Shown: positions 25,793 to 33,707 of the stretch, piece by piece
Layout of the letters: each line of letters begins with the position of its first letter
How positions within the stretch are numbered: the first letter of the stretch is position 1
NCBI RefSeq assembly: GCF_030466625.1
Contig: NZ_JADEVT010000001.1
Coordinates: 434,001 to 498,000, forward strand
Source: Nocardioides sp. ChNu-153
Lineage (GTDB): Bacteria > Actinomycetota > Actinomycetes > Propionibacteriales > Nocardioidaceae
Length of the DNA: 64,000 bases
Reading direction: 5' to 3'
Notes under the pieces: model-generated
Databases searched by the model: none
Told to the model about the DNA's origin: nothing
Seen by the model: the letters and a program-made list of their open reading frames with translations, nothing else
Made by a program: the position numbers and the translations under genes

Positions 25793-25996
25793 TCAGGAGG
25801 TCCGGTTCCTGCCGAGGTACCGGAGCAGCGCGAAGGCGAGCACTGCGTACACGACCACAGCGAGGGCCACCACAGGAAGGAACGACCAGTCCGGCAGGTC
25901 GAACAACCTCGGGAGCGTGGACGCGGCGAGGATGAACAGCACGTTGAACGCGGCAAAGACGTCGTTGCGGCGGTCGGGGTGGTGGTCAGTCGTCAC
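25793..25996 (-). CDS. Small two-helix membrane protein of unknown function
   Basis: 67 residues: a charged N-terminus (MTTDHHPDRRND), then two hydrophobic segments (VFAAFNVLFILAASTLPRLF and FLPVVALAVVVYAVLAFALLRYL) and a basic end. No family is recognised. The GTG at 25996 overlaps the end of the upstream membrane gene, and the three small membrane genes here form one minus-strand group. Base composition is lower in GC than its neighbours, hinting at a less conserved region. Confidence 0.6.
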   Translation of the reverse strand: MTTDHHPDRRNDVFAAFNVLFILAASTLPRLFDLPDWSFLPVVALAVVVYAVLAFALLRYLGRNRTS

Positions 25997-26397
25997 GGTC
26001 CACTCCCGCCGCCACCCGACGGGACCTCTTCGACCGGAGGAAGACGATCTGGACGAGGACCGCAGCCGCTCCGGTCAACGGCATCACGATCGTGACCTTG
26101 AGCCACCAGTGAACGTCTGGCCCACTGAACAGCACCAATGCTGAGGAAGCCGGTGGTGAGGCCGAAGAAGAGTCCCCACTGCTCGTCGGTGGACATCGGC
26201 TCCCGCCGCGCGGGGCGTCTCCACCTCTCCCGACCGCGGACGGTGGCGACGGAGTAGCCGAACAGGCAGCCGACAGCCACGCACGACGTCTGACCCGCTG
26301 TGCGGTGGGTGGTGGAGACGTCGTCGACCAAGAAGCCCGCCACGAAAATGACGGCAGCGCCGGTCGCGACCACGACGGGCATGAGAAGCGCTGTCAC
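25986..26397 (-). pseudogene. Four-helix membrane protein gene with probable frameshift
   Basis: The GTG at 26397 overlaps the upstream gene (GTGA). The frame encodes two helices (LLMPVVVATGAAVIFVAGFLV; CVAVGCLFGYSVATV) and starts a third (WGLFFGLTTGFLSI). Unshifted, it then becomes hydrophilic and ends at 25993. In another frame from about 26138 onward a clean continuation appears: LVLFSGPDVHWWLKVTIVM, then LTGAAAVLVQIVFL and a basic tail, ending at 25986. The parts join to a four-helix protein like its upstream neighbour. I infer a single frameshift near 26138, real or a sequencing error. A second start at the ATG of MSTDEQ is possible. Confidence 0.5.
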
Positions 26398-26822
26398 GGC
26401 GTCCCGCGGGGGTCGTGCTCGAGCGGACGGCTGGGCGCGTCTGGGCCTGCGACGACCTGGTGCCGGCTCAGGCGCAGGACGGTCTTGTCGATGACGAACA
26501 TGACAGCGCCACCCACGGGAAATAGGACGAGGACGCCGAACCAGTAAGGGAGGTCGAGACCGATCCAGACGGCCAGGACGACGGCTGCGATGGCGGCACC
26601 CGAGACGGCCGCGGCGACTCTGCCCCGGGCGCTGGTGGGCGCGCCCGCGACGGTGGTGATGCTGGCCCGCCCGCGAGGGGTGAGGAGGTGGTACGCGCAG
26701 AGCGTCACGGTGGCGAGCAGGAGCAGCCCCGCTGCGACTCGATCCAGCGTGGCATCGTCGCCGTCGAAGATGTAGAGCGACGTGCTCGTCGACACGCTGA
26801 TCAGCAGGGCCGTGAGGCTCAC
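26394..26822 (-). CDS. Four-helix membrane protein of unknown function
   Basis: 142 residues with four hydrophobic helices: LTALLISVSTSTSLYIF, AAGLLLLATVTLCAYHLL, AAAVSGAAIAAVVLAVWIG and YWFGVLVLFPVGGAVMFVI, with a polar C-terminal tail. No family is recognised. It is the first of three small membrane genes; a TAGGTT -10-like box lies at 26856-26861, 33 nt before the GTG start. The organisation (4-TM, 4-TM, 2-TM) suggests a small membrane assembly but no partner of known function is nearby. Confidence 0.6.
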   Translation of the reverse strand: MSLTALLISVSTSTSLYIFDGDDATLDRVAAGLLLLATVTLCAYHLLTPRGRASITTVAGAPTSARGRVAAAVSGAAIAAVVLAVWIGLDLPYWFGVLVLFPVGGAVMFVIDKTVLRLSRHQVVAGPDAPSRPLEHDPRGTP

Positions 26823-26960
26823 GGCCGCTCGTCACCGGTGAGTGCCACAACCGTCAACCTAGCGAAAGTGCGCCGCCCTGTACCCAGAGTGCTCGCGACA
26901 GCCGCCCGTGGCTGGTGGGCCTGGGCGTGTGGTCGTGTCTCCGCCAGGCTGCGCGGCTCC

Positions 26961-27737
26961 TCAGTCCAGGTCCACCACGACGGGGGCGTGGTCGGACGCA
27001 CCCTTGCCGGCGCGCTCCTCGCGGTCGATGAAGGCCCCCGTCACGCGGTCGGCGAAGCTCGGCGAGCCGACGACGAAGTCGATGCGCAGGCCGCGGTTCC
27101 GCTCGTACCGCTGCCGGTAGTAGTCCCAGTACGTGTAGACGTCCGGCCCCGGCGTGTGCGGCCGCACGACGTCGACCCAGCCGTCGTCGAGGAACGCCTG
27201 GAAGGCGGCGCGCTCGCGCGGCGTCACGTGCGTCGACGTCGCGAACTGCTTCATGTCGAACACGTCCTCGTCCCGCGGCGCGATGTTCCAGTCGCCCACG
27301 AGCGCGGTCGGGGTGTCCGCCCAGGCGCCGGCGGCCTCGCGCAGGCGGGCGAGCCAGTCGAGCTTGTAGACGTAGTGCGGGTCGTCGACCTTGCGCCCGT
27401 TGGGCACGTAGAGCGACCACACGCGCACCCCGCCGCAGACCGCGCCGATCGCCCGCGCCTCCGGCTCGACGGGCTCGCCCCAGCCCGGCATGCCGGGGAA
27501 CCCGACCTCGACCTCCTCGAGGCCGACGCGGCTGATGATCGCCACGCCGTTCCACTGGCTGGTGCCGGCCGCGGCCACCTCGTAGCCGCGCGCCTGCAGG
27601 CCCATCAGCGGCAGCTGGTCGACCCGCGCCTTCGTCTCCTGCAGCGCCAGCACGTCGACGTCGTGCCGCTCGAGGAAGGCCTCGACGCGGTCGATGCGGG
27701 AGCGGAGGGAGTTGACGTTCCAGGTCGCGATGCGCAC
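26961..27737 (-). CDS. xthA: Exodeoxyribonuclease III (AP endonuclease)
   Basis: 258 residues. Endonuclease/exonuclease/phosphatase fold with all family motifs: TWNVNSL, LALQETK (metal Glu), YVPNGR, GDWNIAPRDEDVFD (catalytic Asp/Asn), and GLRIDFVV with GASDHAPVV (catalytic Asp-His) at the C-terminus. It acts in base-excision repair at abasic sites. The GTG start at 27737 lies 6 nt after a TAGCCT -10 box, so the gene is leaderless. It is 10 bp from the PH-domain gene upstream on the same strand. Confidence 0.95.
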   Translation of the reverse strand: MRIATWNVNSLRSRIDRVEAFLERHDVDVLALQETKARVDQLPLMGLQARGYEVAAAGTSQWNGVAIISRVGLEEVEVGFPGMPGWGEPVEPEARAIGAVCGGVRVWSLYVPNGRKVDDPHYVYKLDWLARLREAAGAWADTPTALVGDWNIAPRDEDVFDMKQFATSTHVTPRERAAFQAFLDDGWVDVVRPHTPGPDVYTYWDYYRQRYERNRGLRIDFVVGSPSFADRVTGAFIDREERAGKGASDHAPVVVDLD

Positions 27738-27743
27738 CGCTCG

Positions 27744-27749
27744 AGGCTA
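27744..27749 (-). promoter_or_regulatory. -10 box of xthA, leaderless
   Basis: TAGCCT, 6 nt before the GTG at 27737. It overlaps the stop region of the upstream PH-domain gene, so xthA has its own promoter inside the operon end. Confidence 0.5.
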
Positions 27750-29420
27750 CGTGGCCCGTGCGGGGGCGGCGCGGAACGGGGTCAGCAGGCCCGGCGTCGC
27801 GGCGTCGGCCAGGCGCAGCCCGACGCCGAGGTCGACGTCGCGCACGCGCACGGACTCCCCGCCGGCCGCGGTGGTCGCCACCAGGTCGGCCAGACCCGTA
27901 CGACGCTGGAAGAACGACTGCTCGACCACCCAGCCGATGACGCCTTCGGCCTCGAGCACGGTGCGGGTGCGCGCGAACGCGCCGCTGCCGGCCACGAGGT
28001 GCCGCGGCCGCCCGTCGAGCGTCGTGAGGGCGTGGCCGAGGTTGCGGTACGACGACTCCGCCCCCGCGACGCCGAGCACCGCGAAGAACACGACGACCGG
28101 CACGGGCGCCCAGCCGGGCGTGCCGTCGACCAGGAGCGCGGCGAGGGCTGCCGTGCCAAAGATCAGCGTCGACCACTGCCAGCGCACGTGGGCGCGACGA
28201 CGAGCACCCGGGCCGTGCTGCACGAGGGGGGTGGTGAGGGGAGCGGCGGCCGCCGCGTCGGGGCCCAGCACGTCGTGACCGACGGCGACCGCCACGTCGA
28301 GGGGGCAGGAGGGCAGCACCTTGGTGGTGCCGTTCTCGACCCCGGTGGCGAGCGTCGACAGCTCGGCGCCGTCCGCAAACCGCATCAGGGCGGGCTCGAC
28401 GAGCTCGACGCCGCGCACGCGCCGCTCCTCCACGGTGACGGAGCGCGTCGTGAGCAGGCCGGCGCGCAGGTGGAGCGAGGTGTCGCCGGGCCGGCGCCCA
28501 CCGGGCTCGCGCACGAGGCGGAAGCCGGCCCACTGCACGACGTACCCCGTCAGCGAGATCACCAGCCACAGCACCAGCAGCACGACGGCGACCACGAGCA
28601 GCAGCAGCGGCAGGAACTGCCGGCCCAGCCAGTCCCACAGCGCCGAGGCGTGCTCGGTGTCGAAGATCGGCAGGTCGTCGAAGAACTGCGAGCCGGCACC
28701 GAACGCGCCGGCCACGATCGCGAGCCGCGCGAGGCTCAGCGGGGCGAAGCGCAGCCACGACCATCGCAGCGTCGCGAGCACCTGCTCCGCACCGGGACCC
28801 GGCACGCCGACGGGGGCGCCCGGCACGGCCTCCGGCGGGTACGGCGACGCGTCCGCCGCCGCCTCGCCCCCACCGACGGCGGGGGTCGGGGCCGGCCCCG
28901 CGCCCTCCGCGGTCCGGGGCAGCAGCGCGACCTGCAGACGGTGGGCCTCCGGTGCGGTCACGACGTCCAGGGTGATGCGGCTGTCGTCGACGCCGGTGCC
29001 GATCTCGACCTTCGTCACGCCGAGCACGCGGTGCAGCAGCGACGCGGTCTGGTCGACGCTGCGCACCCGGTCGAGCGGCGCCGTCTGGTTGGTGCGGTTG
29101 AGCAGGCCGCGGCGGACCTCGAAGTGGGTGGCGGTCTGGCGGTAGTACGTCGTCAGCCACGGGATCGCGCCCAGCACGCACGCGGCCACGACGGCGATCG
29201 GCACGAAGAGCAGCGCCCACGGGCCCATCTGCGTGCCGATGCCGATGAAGCCGAGCAGCAGCGGGAAGGCGAACTGCCCCAGCACGCGCACCGGGCCGAT
29301 GACGAGCATCCGCTTGTCGAGGCGCGTCCAGCCGTCGTCCGGGTCGACCGGCCGGTCGACCGGCCGGTCGTACGGCGGGGGGTGCGGCGGGGCGTACGGC
29401 GGGGGGTGCGGCTCGCTCAC
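27747..29420 (-). CDS. YdbT-like membrane protein with bacterial PH (DUF304) domains
   Basis: 557 residues. After a Pro/Tyr-rich N-terminal tail come paired transmembrane helices (FAFPLLLGFIGIG; ALLFVPIAVVAACVLGAIPWL), a bPH2 domain (YYRQTATHFEVRRGLLNRTNQTAPLDRVRSVDQTASLLHRVLG), a second helix pair near 270-310 (LLLLVVAVVLLVLWLVISL), a second bPH2 domain and a third helix pair and domain toward the C-terminus. This three-domain layout is that of Bacillus YdbT. Its GTG start overlaps the YdbS-like gene upstream (GTGA), the conserved YdbS-YdbT pairing. The biochemical role is unknown. Confidence 0.85.
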   Translation of the reverse strand: MSEPHPPPYAPPHPPPYDRPVDRPVDPDDGWTRLDKRMLVIGPVRVLGQFAFPLLLGFIGIGTQMGPWALLFVPIAVVAACVLGAIPWLTTYYRQTATHFEVRRGLLNRTNQTAPLDRVRSVDQTASLLHRVLGVTKVEIGTGVDDSRITLDVVTAPEAHRLQVALLPRTAEGAGPAPTPAVGGGEAAADASPYPPEAVPGAPVGVPGPGAEQVLATLRWSWLRFAPLSLARLAIVAGAFGAGSQFFDDLPIFDTEHASALWDWLGRQFLPLLLLVVAVVLLVLWLVISLTGYVVQWAGFRLVREPGGRRPGDTSLHLRAGLLTTRSVTVEERRVRGVELVEPALMRFADGAELSTLATGVENGTTKVLPSCPLDVAVAVGHDVLGPDAAAAAPLTTPLVQHGPGARRRAHVRWQWSTLIFGTAALAALLVDGTPGWAPVPVVVFFAVLGVAGAESSYRNLGHALTTLDGRPRHLVAGSGAFARTRTVLEAEGVIGWVVEQSFFQRRTGLADLVATTAAGGESVRVRDVDLGVGLRLADAATPGLLTPFRAAPARAT

Positions 29421-29953
29421 GTCGCGTCGTCCCGGGTGGCGGAGGTGATGGCCGTGAGGTCGGCGACGAGCTCGCGGGCCAGCTGTTCGTCGAGGCACTC
29501 GATGCTGATCGGGCCGGCCGCCGACGCGGTGGTGACGGTCAGCGACCTCAGGCGGAACATGCGTTGGATCGGCCCCTGCGAGGAGTCGACCGTCTGCACG
29601 CGCGACAGCGGGGCCACCCGCTCGTCGATGCTCAGCCAGCCGCTGCGGGTGTGGACGGCGTCGCCGGTGACCTCCCACCGGTGGATGCGGTAGCGCAGCG
29701 GCGGCATGACGACGACCTCGACGAGAAGCACCACGACGGACGCGACGAGGAGCAGCGTGAACCACCACGGCCGCTCGCCCCACAGCACCCAGGCCACCGC
29801 CAGGCCGATCACCGGGAGCGACGTCGCCAGCGCCGCGGTGAGCCGCCAGTAGCCGCGGGCGCGCGGCGACACCTGGTGCGCCGGGAGGCGCAGGGCGACG
29901 GGGGTCGGGTCCGCGGGCGGATCCTGCCGGGGCGGCGACGTCGGGGTGCTCAC
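29417..29953 (-). CDS. YdbS-like membrane protein with one bacterial PH (DUF304) domain
   Basis: 178 residues: a polar N-terminal 30, two transmembrane helices (LTAALATSLPVIGLAVAWVLW; FTLLLVASVVVLLVEVVVM) and a bPH2 domain (YRIHRWEVTGDAVHTRSGWL, PLSRVQTVDSSQGPIQRMFRL). The second half of the domain ends SIECLDEQLARELVADL. It is coupled to the larger YdbT-like gene by a 4-bp overlap. The ydbS-ydbT pair is implicated in resistance to some membrane-active compounds in Bacillus; in this organism the role is unknown. Confidence 0.85.
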   Translation of the reverse strand: MSTPTSPPRQDPPADPTPVALRLPAHQVSPRARGYWRLTAALATSLPVIGLAVAWVLWGERPWWFTLLLVASVVVLLVEVVVMPPLRYRIHRWEVTGDAVHTRSGWLSIDERVAPLSRVQTVDSSQGPIQRMFRLRSLTVTTASAAGPISIECLDEQLARELVADLTAITSATRDDAT

Positions 29954-30019
29954 GGAGCGAGCCTCCCACGCCGCACCGACGGGGCGGCCGCAGATGTGAG
30001 CGGCGGGTGCGGCGCGCCG

Positions 30020-30025
30020 TACACT
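30020..30025 (+). promoter_or_regulatory. -10 box of ychF, leaderless
   Basis: TACACT on the plus strand, 8 nt before the GTG at 30034. No Shine-Dalgarno lies between. It sets the start of ychF. Confidence 0.55.
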
Positions 30026-30033
30026 CGCGCCCC

Positions 30034-31110
30034 GTGGCTCTCACCATCGGCATCGTCGGTCTCCCCAACGCAGGCAAGTCGACGCTCTTCAACGCGTTGA
30101 CGAAGAACGACGTGCTCGCGGCGAACTACCCGTTCGCCACGATCGAGCCCAACGTCGGCGTCGTGGGCGTGCCCGACGAGCGCCTCGCGGTGCTCGCGGA
30201 GATCTTCGGCTCGGCCAAGGTGCTGCCCGCGACCGTCGAGTTCGTCGACATCGCCGGCATCGTCCGCGGCGCGAGCGAGGGCGAGGGCCTGGGCAACAAG
30301 TTCCTCTCCCACATCCGCGAGTCGGCCGCGATCTGCCAGGTCACGCGTGTCTTCCGCGACGAGGACGTCACCCACGTCGACGGCGAGGTCAACCCCGCCA
30401 ACGACATCTCGACCATCCAGACCGAGCTGATCCTGGCCGACCTGCAGACGGTGGAGAAGGCGATCCCGCGCCTGGAGAAGGAGGCGCGGGCCAAGAAGGA
30501 GCTGGCCGCCACCCTCGCCGCGGCCAAGGAGGCGCTGGGCCACCTCGAGGCCGGTACGCCGATCATCGCCACCGCGGTCGACCGCGAGCTCGTGCGCGAG
30601 CTGTCGCTGCTGACCGCCAAGCCGTTCATCTACGTCTTCAACTGCGACGCCGACGAGCTCGCCGACGAGGAGCTCAAGCAGAAGATGCGCGACCTGGTCG
30701 CGCCCAGCGAGGCGATCTTCCTCGACGCGAAGTTCGAGGCCGAGCTGGTCGAGCTGGGCGACGACGACGAGGCCCGCGAGATGCTGGCCGAGACGGGCGT
30801 CGACGAGCCCGGCCTCGACGTGCTCGCCCGCGTCAGTTTCGACACCCTCGGCCTGCAGACCTACCTGACCGCCGGCCCCAAGGAGACGCGGGCCTGGACG
30901 ATCAAGAAGGGCTCGACCGCCCCCGAGGCCGCCGGCGTCATCCACACCGACTTCCAGCGCGGCTTCATCAAGGCCGAGATCGTCTCGTTCGACGACCTCG
31001 TCGCCGCGGGCTCGATGCAGAAGGCCAAGGAGGCCGGCAAGGTCCGCATGGAGGGCAAGGACTACGTCATGGCCGACGGCGACGTGGTGGAGTTCCGCTT
31101 CAACGTGTGA
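30034..31110 (+). CDS. ychF: Redox-regulated ATPase YchF (OLA1 family)
   Basis: 358 residues, family-typical. P-loop GLPNAGKST near residue 10, switch region YPFATIEPNVGVV, G3 DIAGIVRGASEGEGLGNKFL, the NxxE-type specificity motif (YVFNCDADEL in this copy) that selects ATP, then a helical coiled-coil insertion and a C-terminal TGS domain (FDTLGLQTYLTAGPKETRAWTIKKG with FIKAEIVSFDDL). It is a universally conserved P-loop ATPase bound to ribosomes. The GTG at 30034 is favoured over an upstream in-frame start because of the -10 box placement. Confidence 0.96.
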   Translation: MALTIGIVGLPNAGKSTLFNALTKNDVLAANYPFATIEPNVGVVGVPDERLAVLAEIFGSAKVLPATVEFVDIAGIVRGASEGEGLGNKFLSHIRESAAICQVTRVFRDEDVTHVDGEVNPANDISTIQTELILADLQTVEKAIPRLEKEARAKKELAATLAAAKEALGHLEAGTPIIATAVDRELVRELSLLTAKPFIYVFNCDADELADEELKQKMRDLVAPSEAIFLDAKFEAELVELGDDDEAREMLAETGVDEPGLDVLARVSFDTLGLQTYLTAGPKETRAWTIKKGSTAPEAAGVIHTDFQRGFIKAEIVSFDDLVAAGSMQKAKEAGKVRMEGKDYVMADGDVVEFRFNV

Positions 31111-31136
31111 GCCGCGCAGCGGCAGACGCCCTGCCA

Positions 31137-31183
31137 CCCACGCCCGCCGTCGGTGACCATCGGCCGCCGACGACGAGCGTGGG
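31137..31183. terminator. Possible bidirectional terminator hairpin
   Basis: CCCACGC (31137-31143) pairs with GCGTGGG (31177-31183), with an inner CGTCGG/CCGACG pair. It lies between the convergent ychF and the 45-residue gene. There is no U-run; in this high-GC genome that is usual. Confidence 0.4.
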
Positions 31184-31185
31184 TG

Positions 31186-31323
31186 TCAGAGCTTCGGGCG
31201 CGAGCGTCGGTTCTTCGCCGACGCCACCGCCTTCTTGATCTTGGCCTGGTTGTGCGGCTTGCGGGCCTCGTCGTACAGCTTCTTGCCGATCCCGATCACA
31301 GCGGCGCTCCTCAACAGCTTCAT
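31186..31323 (-). CDS. 45-residue basic protein of unknown function
   Basis: Too short for common gene callers. It encodes 45 residues beginning MKLLRSAAVIGIGKKLYDEA and continuing with a strongly basic stretch rich in Lys (KPHNQAKIKKAVASAKNRRS) and a short C-terminus. The ATG is at 31321-31323; codon usage and GC skew at codon position 3 fit coding. No family is named with confidence. It is alone between ychF and the Ser/Thr kinase, on the opposite strand to both. A short N-terminal amphipathic helix might bind membrane or nucleic acid. Confidence 0.55.
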   Translation of the reverse strand: MKLLRSAAVIGIGKKLYDEARKPHNQAKIKKAVASAKNRRSRPKL

Positions 31324-31457
31324 GGAGGTTCGGTACCCACCGCCCGCTGGCTCACCCGCCGTGGGAGCGTGGTCGGCGCGCCCGGTGGGTAACGGGTGCG
31401 GAGCGCGACGACCCCAGCAGGGCCACGACGAGCCAGCCGATCCGGAGGAGGAGCCGC

Positions 31458-32951
31458 ATGCCGCCGCAGATCATCGCCGGCCGCTACCGCATCGAGCGGG
31501 AGATCGGACGCGGGGGGATGGGCAGCGTCTGGCTGTGCCACGACGAGGTCCTCGGCCGGGCGGTAGCCGCCAAGCAGGTCGGCAAGCTGCCGGGCGAGTC
31601 GACGCCCGACATGGCCCGCGCGATGCGGGAGGCGCGCTCGCTCGCGGCGCTCAACCACCGCAACGTCGTGTCGGTGTACGACGCCATCCAGGACGGCGAC
31701 CACATCTGGATGGTGATGGAGTACGTCGCGGGCCGGACCCTCTCGCAGATCGTCGCCGAGGAGGGTCCGTTGTCGCCGGCGCGCGTCGCCCGGATCGGCG
31801 CGCAGGTCGCCGACGGTCTGGTGGCCGCCCACCACCGCGGCACGGTGCACCGCGACGTGAAGCCCGGCAACATCCTGGTCACCGAGGACGACGTCGCGAA
31901 GATCTCCGACTTCGGCATCGCCCGCACCTCCGGGGACGACCAGCTGACGCGCTCCGACATCGTCGTCGGGAGCCCGGCGTTCTTCTCGCCCGAGCTGGCC
32001 CGCGGTGAGGAGCCCAGCCGGGCCGCCGACGTCTGGGCGCTCGGGGCCACGCTGTACACGGCGGTGGAGGGCGCTCCGCCGTACCCCGAGCAGGGCAACG
32101 CCATCGCGCTGCTCGCCACGATCGCCACGCAGCGCCCGCCGCAGCCGCAGCGGGCAGGCGTCCTCGGCGACGTCCTCGCCCGGATGATGGACCCCGACCC
32201 GGTGTCCCGCTGGTCGATGGACGACGCCGCCCACGCCCTGCGCCGCGTCGCGGCGCGGCACGGCTCCGGGGAGGCGCTGCCGCGCTCGGGAGCGTTCCTG
32301 GGCCCGACCACGCCGGCGTCGCCGGCCGAACCGGTCGCCGTACCCGTCGCCACGCAGACGCGCCCGGCACCACCCCCGCCCGTGGCGCCGGACCCGGTCG
32401 ACGACCGCGCCCGCCGGCGCTGGCCGCTCGTGGCCGCTCTCGCGCTCCTCGCCGTGCTCGGCGGCGTCGCCTTCCTCGTGTGGGGCCAGGGCGACGACGA
32501 CCAGCAGAGCGCCGACGACCGCACGAGCACCACCCCCACCCGCGAGGCCCCGGCGAGCACCGCCACCGAGGACGAGCCGGCGAGCCCGGAGCCCAGCGCC
32601 TCGACCTCCGAGCCCGCGCCCACGACGACCACCCCCGCGCCCGACGACGAGGCCGGCCGTGCTGCGTTCGTCGAGTCCTACTACGGGGCGCTGCCCGGCG
32701 ACACCGCGATGGCGTGGGCGATGCTCGGCAGCGACTTCCAGGCCGAGGTCGGCAGCCTCGACGACTACGAGGGCTTCTGGGCGACGATCGACGCCGTGTC
32801 GGTCGACGACGTCCAGCCGGCGGGCGAGGACGCGGTCGACGTGTCCCTCACCTACACCACCGACGGGTCGTCGCAGAGCGAGGTCCGTCGGCTCTACCTG
32901 GAGCCCACGGACGGCGGCTACCTGATCGTCGACGACGAGGTCACCGGCTGA
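31458..32951 (+). CDS. Membrane Ser/Thr protein kinase (PknB-like)
   Basis: 497 residues. Kinase domain about 5-270: Gly-rich loop IGRGGMGSVW, Lys39 in AVAAKQ, catalytic loop HRDVKPGN, DFGIAR and an SPAFFSPELARGEE activation/APE region. A Pro/Thr-rich juxtamembrane linker precedes a transmembrane helix (WPLVAALALLAVLGGVAFLVW); outside is a Thr/Pro/Asp-rich linker and a compact C-terminal domain (about 395-497) of NTF2-like appearance. There are no PASTA repeats, so it is not PknB itself. ATG at 31458 has a ribosome binding site (GGAGGAGCCGC). Confidence 0.9.
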   Translation: MPPQIIAGRYRIEREIGRGGMGSVWLCHDEVLGRAVAAKQVGKLPGESTPDMARAMREARSLAALNHRNVVSVYDAIQDGDHIWMVMEYVAGRTLSQIVAEEGPLSPARVARIGAQVADGLVAAHHRGTVHRDVKPGNILVTEDDVAKISDFGIARTSGDDQLTRSDIVVGSPAFFSPELARGEEPSRAADVWALGATLYTAVEGAPPYPEQGNAIALLATIATQRPPQPQRAGVLGDVLARMMDPDPVSRWSMDDAAHALRRVAARHGSGEALPRSGAFLGPTTPASPAEPVAVPVATQTRPAPPPPVAPDPVDDRARRRWPLVAALALLAVLGGVAFLVWGQGDDDQQSADDRTSTTPTREAPASTATEDEPASPEPSASTSEPAPTTTTPAPDDEAGRAAFVESYYGALPGDTAMAWAMLGSDFQAEVGSLDDYEGFWATIDAVSVDDVQPAGEDAVDVSLTYTTDGSSQSEVRRLYLEPTDGGYLIVDDEVTG

Positions 32952-33005
32952 CGGGCGGCCGGGTCGGGTACCTGCCCCGGTCCACGCCTACCCCCGGAGG
33001 CCCCC

Positions 33006-33104
33006 GTGTTCCTGTTCTTCAGCAACCGCCTCGGTTGCTTCGGCTCGATCCTGCTCTCGCTGGCGCTCACCGCGCTGCTCGTCCTGGTGCTGGTCGTCCT
33101 CTGA
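33006..33104 (+). CDS. 32-residue membrane protein of unknown function
   Basis: A tiny ORF: GTG at 33006, stop at 33102-33104. The product starts MFLFFSNRLGCFGS, then a single Leu/Val-rich transmembrane helix to the end. A ribosome binding site (GGAGG) lies 7 nt ahead. I recall similar very short proteins with an SNRLGC motif and one C-terminal helix in many actinobacterial genomes, but cannot check it here. It is 54 bp downstream of the Ser/Thr kinase. Confidence 0.6.
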   Translation: MFLFFSNRLGCFGSILLSLALTALLVLVLVVL

Positions 33105-33128
33105 CCCGTCCGACGTGACCCACCGGGC

Positions 33129-33150
33129 CGGTACGGCGCTCGCCGTACCG
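33129..33150. terminator. Hairpin between convergent small genes
   Basis: A 9-bp perfect stem, CGGTACGGC pairing with GCCGTACCG, around the loop GCTC. It sits at the junction between two convergent small genes, which fits a bidirectional terminator. Confidence 0.55.
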
Positions 33151-33151
33151 C

Positions 33152-33346
33152 TCAGCCGCCCGCCGCGTGCCACCACCGCGGGGGCGCGTCCACGAGGTAC
33201 CACGCCACCCACGTGACGGGGAACAGCGCGCCGGCCGCCGCCGCGCGCACCCGTCCCGCACCGCGCCGCCGACTGCCGAGCGCGGTGAGGACGACGAGCG
33301 CGAGCGGCAGTGCCGTCAGCGCCGCAGCCACCCAGACGAGCTCCAT
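33152..33346 (-). CDS. 64-residue two-helix membrane protein
   Basis: 64 residues from ATG 33346: an N-terminal helix (LVWVAAALTALPLALVVLTAL), a basic loop (GSRRRGAGRVR) and a second helix (AAAAGALFPVTWVAWYLV) followed by a short Trp/His-rich tail (DAPPRWWHAAGG). No known family. The gene is antisense-facing to the 32-residue gene and ends at the hairpin at 33129-33150. Longer in-frame starts reach into the riboswitch and are not supported. Confidence 0.55.
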   Translation of the reverse strand: MELVWVAAALTALPLALVVLTALGSRRRGAGRVRAAAAGALFPVTWVAWYLVDAPPRWWHAAGG

Positions 33347-33449
33347 GCCGAGCAGTGTGGCCCAGGCGCGGCCGCCGCGCACCCCCCTGCTCGCCGGGCG
33401 CTGAGACCGCGGGCCCCGCGCGCGGCGCCCCCGTGCTACGTTCGCGGGC

Positions 33450-33615
33450 GAGTCGATCGCATCCGAACGGATGCCAGGGAACACCGGTGGGAATCCGGGA
33501 CTGGCGCGCAGCGGTGAGGGAGACGGCGACACCAGGTGCCACTGGGGCGGGAGTCCTGGGAAGGCGGTGTCGTCGGACGATCCCGAGTCCGAAGACCTGT
33601 CGGCTCTCGTGTTCG
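33450..33615 (+). promoter_or_regulatory. Cobalamin (B12) riboswitch
   Basis: This is the only stretch over 300 bases without a gene (33347-33707). It carries the cobalamin aptamer landmarks in order: AGGGAACACCGGTGGGAATCC (from 33476), GACTG, then CAGCGGTGAGGGAGA, GCCACTGGG (33538-33546), CGGGAGTCCTGGGAAGGCG, and the B12-box region around AGTCCGAAGACCTGTCGGC (33586-33604). It lies 93 bp upstream of the btuCDF-type operon. Expected action: adenosyl- or methylcobalamin binding lowers transporter expression, probably by translational masking or termination. Confidence 0.9.
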
Positions 33616-33707
33616 ACAGCGGGCCCTCGCGCACAGGGCCCCGGACCCGAGAGGCACCTCGCCGTGGACCCGTCACCCCGTCCTCGACCCACACCCGGCC
33701 CCACCCC

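Noticed and set aside
29346-29369. Two tandem GACCGGCCGGTC palindromes as an operator
   Set aside because: They lie in coding sequence of the PH-domain gene and encode a DRPVDRPVD repeat; low-complexity coding explains them.
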